Source: Acidimicrobiia bacterium
GTDB taxonomy: Bacteria; Acidobacteriota; Vicinamibacteria; Vicinamibacterales; UBA2999
Direction: 5' to 3'
Assembly (NCBI GenBank): GCA_016871275.1
Contig: VFZG01000031.1
Location: 1-45,262 of the forward strand
DNA length: 45,262 nt
Shown: piece after piece, positions 33,845 through 40,041 of the stretch
How the letters are laid out: each line of letters opens with the position of its first letter
Numbering within the stretch: the stretch's first letter is position 1
Program-made: the position numbers and the translations under genes
Notes under the pieces: model-generated
Seen by the model: only the letters and a program-made list of their open reading frames with translations
Told to the model about the DNA's origin: nothing
Databases searched by the model: none

Positions 33845-34312
33845 CTACCGCCTGCGAGCCGGACGATCGGACGAGGTGCGGCCGATCATGACTTCCGTCG
33901 ATTTGATGATGGCCACGGCCTCGTCGCCGCGCTTCAGTGTGAGCTCGTCAACCGCGTCTCGGGTAATGACGGCCGTCAGGAACTGATCGCCGATGCGCAG
34001 GCGGACCTGCGCGAGCAGGCCGTCGCTGCGCACTTCATCGACCATCCCGCGCAGTTGATTCCTGCCGCTCAGCGCCACCAGCGCCACCGATTGTCCCAGG
34101 GCCACGGAAGGTTTTCCCAGGGCCACAGCAGGCACAGAATTCTTCCTGCCTTGCGACATCAGTTGGCGCTGTATCTCGGACTCGGAGATTCGGTGATGAC
34201 CGCCGCGGGTCTTCGTGGTGCGAATCGAGCCCTCGTAGATCCACTGCTTCAGCGTCGAATAGGCCACGCCCAGTCGATCCGCCGCGGCGCGAACGGTCAG
34301 CAGATCGCTCAT
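33845..34312 (-). CDS. Transcriptional regulator, BldC/MerR-like HTH plus TOBE (molybdate-binding) domain
   Basis: A 155-residue two-domain protein. Residues 3-50 are an excisionase/BldC-type winged helix (LLTVRAAADRLGVAYSTLKQ, then RTTKTRGGHHRISESEIQ). Residues ~78-145 are a TOBE/Mop-type domain (SGRNQLRGMVDEVRSDGLLA, VRLRIGDQFLTAVITRDAVD, LKRGDEAVAIIKSTEVMI), which binds molybdate or tungstate. The linker (VALGKPSVALGQSVALVAL) is repetitive. Next to modABC it is very likely the molybdate-responsive regulator, replacing ModE. It is in the same minus-strand unit as the Moco-domain protein (43-base gap). Confidence 0.88.
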   Translation of the reverse strand: MSDLLTVRAAADRLGVAYSTLKQWIYEGSIRTTKTRGGHHRISESEIQRQLMSQGRKNSVPAVALGKPSVALGQSVALVALSGRNQLRGMVDEVRSDGLLAQVRLRIGDQFLTAVITRDAVDELTLKRGDEAVAIIKSTEVMIGRTSSDRPARRR

Positions 34313-34355
34313 GATTCGACTCTGTTCTGCCGAACCCTGAAGGTCAATCGACGAA

Positions 34356-34844
34356 TCATTGGAGCTGTCTCACCTCGAGGGTCGTGACCTGCCGAATCCA
34401 CCTGGCGGCTCGCTTGTCCTGGGGGACGACGATCTGGAGCGGACCCGAGTCCGGAAGCAGCGGCTTGCCGTTGCGGGTGTCGGCGAGAAGGATCGTATGG
34501 TCGGTGAAGGCGGTGTCGACTTCAGCGATCGCGTAGGCGACCTGGTAACCATCGACTGCGGTCGCGATTACTACGCGCGCGAGCGCCTTGCCGCGCAACG
34601 CATCTCCCAGCGGCACCCCGGCGCTCTCCAGCACCGCCCTCACCGCCACGCCTTCGTGGGTGGTCTTGATGCCGGCGGCGTCCGCAGTCGCGAACGCCTG
34701 CCGCTCCAATCCGGCCAATGAAATCGCGCTCTTCTTGCCGTCGAGGCCGATGACGTCGATCGCCCCCTGGGCGGCGGATGGAGGTGCCGCAACCAGTGTG
34801 CAAGCGAGGAGGAGCAGCGCGCGTTGCGCGATTTGGCGTATCAT
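34356..34844 (-). CDS. Molybdopterin-binding-domain-like protein, secreted
   Basis: A 162-residue exported protein with signal peptide IAQRALLLLACTLVAAPPSA. The mature part resembles a shortened sulfite-oxidase Moco-binding domain (VIGLDGKKSAISLAGLERQA, HEGVAVRAVLESAGVPLGDA, VVIATAVDGYQVAYAIAEVD, LPDSGPLQIVVPQDKRAARW, IRQVTTLEVRQL). The Moco-ligating Cys of true sulfite oxidases is absent, so it may be a non-catalytic relative. ATG 34844 gives a good signal peptide; GTG 34856 is an alternative. Divergent from modA across a 60-bp region that holds the AATC array. Confidence 0.8.
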   Translation of the reverse strand: MIRQIAQRALLLLACTLVAAPPSAAQGAIDVIGLDGKKSAISLAGLERQAFATADAAGIKTTHEGVAVRAVLESAGVPLGDALRGKALARVVIATAVDGYQVAYAIAEVDTAFTDHTILLADTRNGKPLLPDSGPLQIVVPQDKRAARWIRQVTTLEVRQLQ

Positions 34845-34850
34845 GGCAAA

Positions 34851-34896
34851 AATCACCTTGAATCGTATCTAAAATCCTACAAAATCATACTAAATT
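34851..34896. promoter_or_regulatory. 10-bp-periodic AATC/AATT box array between divergent molybdate genes
   Basis: AATC at 34851, 34861, 34873 and 34883 and AATT at 34893, with spacings 10, 12, 10 and 10. The boxes are direct repeats on one face of the helix. BldC, the prototype of the HTH type in the adjacent regulator, is known to bind direct AATT-N6-AATT repeats cooperatively. The array fills most of the 60 bp between ATG 34844 (minus) and ATG 34905 (plus), so binding would block both promoters. The stretch is strikingly AT-rich in this genome. Confidence 0.65.
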
Positions 34897-34904
34897 ATCT
34901 GTCG

Positions 34905-35750
34905 ATGTCGAGCGAAACCGCCCGCGCCACGCTGTCGCGGCGCGGCACAAAGATGGTGCAATGGCTGAGCCTGGGCATTGCAGTGCTCGCGGCGTTCAGC
35001 ACGCCCGTTGCCGCGCAGCCCCCCGGCCTGGTGGTATCGGTCGCCGCGAGCGTGTCTGACGCGCTTGACGAGATCGGCCGCCTCTATCGCGCGGCAACGG
35101 GCGTGACCGTCGCCATCAACACCGGGGGCTCGCACACGCTGGCCCGGCAGATCGTTGAAGGCGCCGGCGCCGGCCTCTTTCTGAGCGCCGACGACATCCA
35201 GATGAACGTCGTGGAGAAAGCCGGGCGTTTAGTGCCCGGCACACGCACGCGGCTCCTCACGAATGAACTGGTCGTCATCGCGCCGACCTCGTCGACGGAG
35301 ATCTCGCTCGCGCAGGTGTTGCAAGGGCGGATCAGGCGGCTTGCGATGGGCGAACCCGCTGCGGTGCCGGCGGGTGTGTACGGACGGCGGTGGCTCGAGC
35401 ACGAGCAATCGTGGGCCCGATTGGAGAAGCTGATCGTGCCGTTTCCCACGGTCCGTGCGGTGCTGTCGGCGGTCGAAGCCGGCCGCGCTGACGCCGGCAT
35501 CGTGTACCGCACGGACGTGGCGGGCGCCTCAGTGCGCGTCGTGGCGGCGATCGCTGCCAATGAGCATCCGTACCTCGACATCTCCTACCCCGTGGCCGTG
35601 ATCCGAGGACCGGCCGAGAGCGAAGCGCGTCGCTTCCTTGACTACCTGAAGAGCCCGGCCGCGCGGGCGGTGTTCACCAAGCGCGGCTTCCGATTCGACC
35701 CGGCTCCCGCGCCCCAGCGCGAGAACCGCGCGTACGGGCAGCGGCGGTGA
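34905..35750 (+). CDS. modA: ModA, molybdate ABC transporter substrate-binding protein
   Basis: Periplasmic molybdate/tungstate-binding protein, 281 residues. After an n-region with RR and a hydrophobic segment (MVQWLSLGIAVLAAFSTPVA) the domain starts VVSVAASVSDALDEIGRLYR, with the oxyanion-binding SAS-like Ser residues, then INTGGSHTLARQIVEGAGAG and LFLSADDIQMN, then AVLSAVEAGRADAGIVYRTD and SYPVAVI. ATG 34905 has no Shine-Dalgarno site and directly follows the box array; ATG 34953 would give a shorter signal peptide and is an alternative. First gene of modABC. Confidence 0.93.
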   Translation: MSSETARATLSRRGTKMVQWLSLGIAVLAAFSTPVAAQPPGLVVSVAASVSDALDEIGRLYRAATGVTVAINTGGSHTLARQIVEGAGAGLFLSADDIQMNVVEKAGRLVPGTRTRLLTNELVVIAPTSSTEISLAQVLQGRIRRLAMGEPAAVPAGVYGRRWLEHEQSWARLEKLIVPFPTVRAVLSAVEAGRADAGIVYRTDVAGASVRVVAAIAANEHPYLDISYPVAVIRGPAESEARRFLDYLKSPAARAVFTKRGFRFDPAPAPQRENRAYGQRR

Positions 35751-36415
35751 GCGCCGAGACCTGGGCGATTGCCCGGTTTACCGTGTTGATGGCCTCGCTG
35801 GCGACGCTGCTGGTCTTGCCGCCTGCCATCGCCGTTGGATGGGTGCTGGCGCGCAGGCAGTTTCCGGGCAAGGCGCTGCTCGAAACGCTGGTCTCGTTGC
35901 CGCTGGTGCTGCCGCCGGTGGCGTCGGGGTTGCTGCTGCTCTGGTTCTTCGGGCGCCGCAGCCCGGTTGGCCAGGCGCTCGATGCGGCCGGCGTGGAGAT
36001 CATCTTCACGTGGAAGGCGGTGGTCATCGCGATGGCGGTGATTAGCTTTCCGCTGGTCGCGCGCAGCGTGCGGGCCGGCATCGAGCAGGTCGATCGGCGC
36101 TACGAACAGATTGCCGCCACTCTCGGTGCTGGGACATTCCGCATTCTTCGGACCATCACGCTGCCGCTGGCGGCCAAAGGCATTGCCGCCGGTGCGGTGC
36201 TGGGGTTCTCGCGCGCGCTCGGCGAGTTCGGCGCGACCATCATGATCGCGGGCGCGATTCCCGGGCAGACCCGCACCCTGGCGGTCGGCATCTATACGCT
36301 GGTCGAGATCGGCCGCGAAGACGAGGCGTGGGTGCTGGTAGCGGTGTCAGCGCTGCTGGCGTTCGGCGCCATCTACCTGTCCAACTACCTGCTCGATCGG
36401 AAGGGGGCGGTGTGA
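35747..36415 (+). CDS. modB: ModB, molybdate ABC transporter permease
   Basis: Inner-membrane permease, 222 residues, five or six membrane segments. The ModB pattern is clear: SLPLVLPPVASGLLLLWFFG after segment two, and the EAA loop TLGAGTFRILRTITLPLAA that contacts ModC, followed by FSRALGEFGATIMIAG. GTG 35747 overlaps the modA stop (GTGA), and the modC start overlaps this stop in the same way, so the three are translated as a unit. Confidence 0.95.
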   Translation: MSAETWAIARFTVLMASLATLLVLPPAIAVGWVLARRQFPGKALLETLVSLPLVLPPVASGLLLLWFFGRRSPVGQALDAAGVEIIFTWKAVVIAMAVISFPLVARSVRAGIEQVDRRYEQIAATLGAGTFRILRTITLPLAAKGIAAGAVLGFSRALGEFGATIMIAGAIPGQTRTLAVGIYTLVEIGREDEAWVLVAVSALLAFGAIYLSNYLLDRKGAV

Positions 36416-37044
36416 TCGCGCTGTCGATCGACATCACGTTGACGCAGGACACCTTCACGCTCGAGGTGCGCGAATCCGCCGCCGTCGAAGTGCTCGGGCT
36501 GTTCGGGCCGTCGGGCAGCGGCAAGACGACGCTCCTTGAAGCCATTGCCGGCATCCGCACGCCCGATCGCGGTGAGATTCGCGTCGGCGAGCGCACGCTG
36601 TTCTCATCCGCGCAGCGCATCGACCTTCCGGCACGGGAGCGTCACATCGGCTACGTGCCGCAGGACTCGCTGTTGTTCCCGAACCTCGATGTCACGGGCA
36701 ACATCAGGTATGGGGCGGGTCGGGCTGGTGGCGAGTTCGGGTCCCTGGTCACGATCCTCGATCTGCAGGCGCTGCTCGATCGGCGGGTGCCGATGCTGTC
36801 GGGCGGCGAGAAGCAGCGAGTGGCAATCGCGCGGGCGCTGATGACGCGCCCGTCGATCCTGTTGCTGGACGAACCACTGGCCGGCGTCGATCGCGAGCGC
36901 CGGGAGGTGATCCTCCCCTACATCCTGCGCATCAGGCAGGAGCTGCACGTGCCGTTGCTGTATGTGACGCACGATCGCCAGGAGCTCGATACGATCGCCG
37001 ACCGCGTGTTGCTGTTAGGTGGAGGGGTCGATCAATCCCGCTGA
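36412..37044 (+). CDS. modC: ModC, molybdate ABC transporter ATP-binding protein, C-terminally truncated
   Basis: ATPase subunit, 210 residues. Walker A GPSGSGKTT, Q-loop VPQDS, signature MLSGGEKQR, Walker B ILLLDEPLAG, H-loop YVTHDRQE. Typical ModC proteins are about 350 residues with a C-terminal TOBE domain; here the frame ends right after RVLLLGGG. From about 37015 the sequence is the reverse complement of another gene's 3' end, so modC has lost its 3' part by rearrangement. The ATPase core is nearly complete and may still work, but molybdate sensing through TOBE is lost. Confidence 0.9.
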   Translation: MIALSIDITLTQDTFTLEVRESAAVEVLGLFGPSGSGKTTLLEAIAGIRTPDRGEIRVGERTLFSSAQRIDLPARERHIGYVPQDSLLFPNLDVTGNIRYGAGRAGGEFGSLVTILDLQALLDRRVPMLSGGEKQRVAIARALMTRPSILLLDEPLAGVDRERREVILPYILRIRQELHVPLLYVTHDRQELDTIADRVLLLGGGVDQSR

Positions 37045-37359
37045 CGCGCCGACCCATTTGAGGCCCTTGTTGTGGTCGATGCCCATCTTGCCGCGGCCCA
37101 TTCTGAGGAGCGGCAGGACCGGCCGCAGCCCGCGTCCGCCTGCCGTATGCGGCGTCGCCGGGTCGCGCACGTCCATCACGCGGATTTCGACCCGGGTCGG
37201 TCCTTCCGGGGTATCGATCACCGGCGTGAGATCAATCCGTTCCTGCAGAATGTAGTTCTGTCGCTCGTTCAGCGGAATTGCCGCGATCTGCGCATCGGTT
37301 GGCGCGAACACGATGCCGCCGCCGGCGTATCCCGAAGACTCGCCAGGACGCCGGTCCAC
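37015..37359 (-). pseudogene. C-terminal fragment of an unrecognised protein (possibly ATP-grasp-like)
   Basis: An open frame of 114 residues without a credible start or promoter. It contains well-structured sequence (VFAPTDAQIAAIPLNERQNY, IDTPEGPTRVEIRVMDV, LLRMGRGKMGIDHNKGLKWV, GASAGLIDPST), reminiscent of the C-terminal end of circularly permuted ATP-grasp proteins, but this is a weak impression. Upstream it is cut by a REP-like palindrome (37376-37389) and the dedA gene; downstream it abuts the truncated modC. It is best read as the leftover 3' end of a gene brought here by the event that cut modC. Confidence 0.6.
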
Positions 37360-37375
37360 CCGAGCGGCTGGCCTG

Positions 37376-37389
37376 CCGGCTGAAGCCGG
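37376..37389. repeat. REP-like palindrome CCGGCT-GA-AGCCGG
   Basis: Six-base arms around GA, located between the gene fragment and the dedA 3' end. Same class as the palindrome inside hisF (22781-22798). Confidence 0.6.
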
Positions 37390-37392
37390 ATG

Positions 37393-38037
37393 CTACCGAG
37401 ATCGTCGCGCTTTCAACATCTCGAACGCGATCGGCAGCACCGACACGATGACGATGCCGAGGGCGACCAGTGAGAAGTTGTCCTTGATGATCGGCACGTT
37501 GCCGAACAGGTAGCCGGCGCCGGCGCAGACCACGACCCAGATGATGGCGCCGGTAACGTTGAAAAACACGAACTTCGACGCGGTCATTGACGCGGCGCCG
37601 GCCACAAACGGCACGAACGTCCGCACGATCGGCACGAAGCGGCCCGACACCACCGCCATGCCGCCGTGCTTCTCGAAGAAGGCGTGCGCCTTGTCGAGGT
37701 GATCCCGGTTGAGCAGCTTGTGCAGGAAGCCTTGATAGTCGTGGGCGGAAAAGACCTTGGGTCCGGCAAACCTCCCCACCGAGTAGTTGACCGCATCCCC
37801 GGCGATCGCCGCCGTGATCAGCAGCACCACGATCAGGCCGATGTCCAGGACCCCGGTGGCCGCCAGCGCGCCGGCCGCGAACAGCAGCGAGTCGCCCGGC
37901 AGGAACGGCCAGATGATCAGGCCGGTCTCGACGAAAATGATCGCAAACAGCATCGCGTAGACCCAGATGCCGTATTGCGCGACGAACTCCGCGAGATGCG
38001 CGTCGAGATTCAGAAAGAGATCGATCGCGTGTTCCAT
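37393..38037 (-). CDS. DedA family membrane protein
   Basis: A 214-residue inner-membrane protein of the DedA/VTT family, implicated in undecaprenyl-phosphate or phospholipid flipping and membrane homeostasis. Family motifs: FVETGLIIWPFLPGDSLLFA, AGDAVNYSVGRFAG, and FEKHGGMAVVSGRFVPIVRT followed by FVPFVAGAASM, with the key Arg residues. ATG 38037 is typical (MEHAIDLFLNLD). It lies 23 bases after the VanX-like gene on the same strand. Confidence 0.94.
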   Translation of the reverse strand: MEHAIDLFLNLDAHLAEFVAQYGIWVYAMLFAIIFVETGLIIWPFLPGDSLLFAAGALAATGVLDIGLIVVLLITAAIAGDAVNYSVGRFAGPKVFSAHDYQGFLHKLLNRDHLDKAHAFFEKHGGMAVVSGRFVPIVRTFVPFVAGAASMTASKFVFFNVTGAIIWVVVCAGAGYLFGNVPIIKDNFSLVALGIVIVSVLPIAFEMLKARRSR

Positions 38038-38060
38038 GAACCCTTCAAGCGTACTTCAAC

Positions 38061-38735
38061 TTACTTGATGTCGGAAAACGCGATGTCGAGAATCGGGTAG
38101 AGCTGCCAGTCCTTGAAGTTGAAGTGCCACCACTCGTTCGGTTCCACCGTGAAGCCGTGGCTCTCCATCGCCCTGCGCAGCAGGTCGCGCCGCTGCCGTT
38201 GTTCGGCGGTGCCGCCCTGGTAGTCGGGGTACGAACGCTCGGTCATCTCGTCGTAGCCGCCGGGCATTTCCACGGCGCGGCCGGTGTTCAGATCGTAGAG
38301 GGTCAGATCGACCGCGGCGCCGCGATTGTGTTTCGAGCCGGTCCTGGGATCGGCGACGAACTCCCGCTGCGAGCCCGACGTCATGTCCCAGAACAGCTTG
38401 GTGATGGCCCACGGTCGATAGCCGTCGTGGATCAGCAGCCCGTAGCCGCTCTTGGCGAGGTCGCGATGCGCCTGCAGCAGCGCCATCGCCGCCGGCCGCT
38501 GCAGGAAGGCGCGCGATTCCTTGTAGACCGGCTTGCCGAGAAAGTTGTTGGTGCCGGCGTAACGGATGTCGAGCTTGATCGTCGAGTCGAGCGTCACGAG
38601 CTCGACGAGATCCGGCCGCCGAGTGGCGTTGGCATCAATCGGCGGCCGATCCTGAGCGAGTCGAGCGGATGCGACGAATCCGCTCGAGACGTCGAAGGAG
38701 GCGGCCAGGACCAGGCTAACGGCGAGGAATCGCAT
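38061..38735 (-). CDS. M15 family D-alanyl-D-alanine dipeptidase (VanX/DdpX-like), secreted
   Basis: A 224-residue exported zinc peptidase. Zinc motif SKHNRGAAVD (SxHxxGxAxD) and EWWH near the C-terminus; LDIRYAGTNNFLGKPVY and DGYRPWAITKLFW are typical of the D-Ala-D-Ala dipeptidase subfamily. It probably recycles peptidoglycan dipeptide rather than conferring vancomycin resistance, since no VanH or VanA partners are present. Residues ~14-30 (SFDVSSGFVASARLAQD) between signal peptide and domain are encoded by a palindromic repeat (38651-38699). The start overlaps the upstream amidohydrolase by 20 bases. Confidence 0.92.
   Translation of the reverse strand: MRFLAVSLVLAASFDVSSGFVASARLAQDRPPIDANATRRPDLVELVTLDSTIKLDIRYAGTNNFLGKPVYKESRAFLQRPAAMALLQAHRDLAKSGYGLLIHDGYRPWAITKLFWDMTSGSQREFVADPRTGSKHNRGAAVDLTLYDLNTGRAVEMPGGYDEMTERSYPDYQGGTAEQRQRRDLLRRAMESHGFTVEPNEWWHFNFKDWQLYPILDIAFSDIK
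38651..38699. repeat. Palindromic repeat inside the VanX-like gene
   Basis: CCTGAGCGAGTCGAG at one end and GTCGAAGGA at the other, with an inner inverted repeat TCGAGCGGAT / ATCCGCTCGA. Same class as 7879-7930 and 44656-44690 but here in the opposite orientation relative to the gene. Confidence 0.65.
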
Positions 38736-40041
38736 CGGCAGGAAGGGTTATCGGACGGCCGTTGACGAACACGTGCTTGATGGCGGTCTTGTCATCGAGG
38801 AGGTCGCCATCGGTGACGATGACGTTGGCGATCTTGCCCCGGTCGAGCGATCCGAGACGGTCGGCCGCGCCGGCCAGCATGGCCGCATTGAGGGTCAGCG
38901 CCTTGAGCGCGGCGTCCTTCGACAGGCTGCCGCCCACCGTCTTCCGGGCGTTCTTCAGGAAGTCCTTCGGATCCTGCAGGCCGGCGGATTCGAACGCGAA
39001 CAACAGGCCGGCCTGGTCGAGCGCCGCCGGACCCTTCGGCGCATTGGCGCGAGCGCGCAGCGCGCGCAGCGGCTCGTCGGCATCGGGTGCGAGCGACCTC
39101 CGCCGTGTGGGGAAGTTGAGGCTGTAGATCACGCGCGCGTTGGCCGACTTGATCTCGGCGGTGACCTCGTCCACTTCACGAGCGGCGGTGATGATCGGAT
39201 CGAGCTTGAACATCTTCGCCATGTCGAGCGCGCGCAGCACGTCACGCGCGGTCGAGGCACGGAAGGCCACCGGCAGGCGGCCGGCAATGGCGGGCTGCAT
39301 GGCATCCAGAGCCGCCGAGTACGGTCGCGACCTGTTTCCCGGAACTGCCTGCTGATACCACTGCGCATCGAGGAACGCCTGGCGGTTGAAGGCCACGATG
39401 CCCATCAGCGAGTTCGGATACGCGTCGCCGCCGGCCGGACTGCCGGCAATGCCGACGTGAAGGGCGACCGGCGTGCGGACCACCAGCGGTCCGCGCCGGT
39501 CGTCGGCCAGCGCGCCGATTTGCGGCGCATCGCCACCAGGAGACGTGAGCACCAGCGCGCTCTGGCCGCGAACGCCGTCGCCGCCGGGCGTGGCCAGGAT
39601 CGCCGTGATACCGGCCTCCGCCGCGCGGGCCAGCGCGGCCGCCATTGGATTCATGTGATCGGCGGCGCGCAGGTGCGGCCGCAGCAGCGTGTCGCGCTTG
39701 ACGCGCTCGACATCTTCGGTCGTCTGAGGGTTGTCCGCGCGTGGCATGGCGGGCGGTTCAAGACCGGCGCCGCTGCCCATGTCGATCAGGCCGGGATAGA
39801 CGGTCAGCCCCTTGCCGGGAATCGCAATCGCACCCGGTGGAACGGGCACGTTCGCGCCGACCGCCGTGATCACGCCGCCTGAAAAGACCACCGTGCCGTT
39901 GTCGATCGGCACCGACGAGACCGGCACCACGCGCGCGCCGGTGATCGCATAGGTGAAGGGCGCCTCCTGCTGGGCGGACAACGCCACCACGAAGTTCACC
40001 AGGCATACGAACGCTGTGGCGGCCTGTGCAATCGGGCGCAT
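38716..40041 (-). CDS. Amidohydrolase-family protein, secreted, metal site not conserved
   Basis: A 441-residue exported protein. Signal peptide RPIAQAATAFVCLVNFVVAL, then the composite beta-sandwich of amidohydrolases (ITGARVVPVSSVPIDNGTVV, AIPGKGLTVYPGLIDMGSGA) and the C-terminal LKALTLNAAMLAGAADRLGS, LDRGKIANVIVTDGD. The HxH motif that should follow PGLID is replaced by MGSG, so classical metal-dependent hydrolysis is doubtful. ATG 40041 overlaps the upstream stop (TAATG) and follows GGGGTGA; a longer frame to 40290 lies within the upstream gene. It resembles the second half of the neighbouring 890-residue protein. Confidence 0.88.
   Translation of the reverse strand: MRPIAQAATAFVCLVNFVVALSAQQEAPFTYAITGARVVPVSSVPIDNGTVVFSGGVITAVGANVPVPPGAIAIPGKGLTVYPGLIDMGSGAGLEPPAMPRADNPQTTEDVERVKRDTLLRPHLRAADHMNPMAAALARAAEAGITAILATPGGDGVRGQSALVLTSPGGDAPQIGALADDRRGPLVVRTPVALHVGIAGSPAGGDAYPNSLMGIVAFNRQAFLDAQWYQQAVPGNRSRPYSAALDAMQPAIAGRLPVAFRASTARDVLRALDMAKMFKLDPIITAAREVDEVTAEIKSANARVIYSLNFPTRRRSLAPDADEPLRALRARANAPKGPAALDQAGLLFAFESAGLQDPKDFLKNARKTVGGSLSKDAALKALTLNAAMLAGAADRLGSLDRGKIANVIVTDGDLLDDKTAIKHVFVNGRPITLPADAIPRR

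Noticed and set aside
38061-38735. Vancomycin-resistance gene vanX
   Set aside because: No vanH, vanA or regulator nearby; a DdpX-type peptidoglycan recycling role is more likely.
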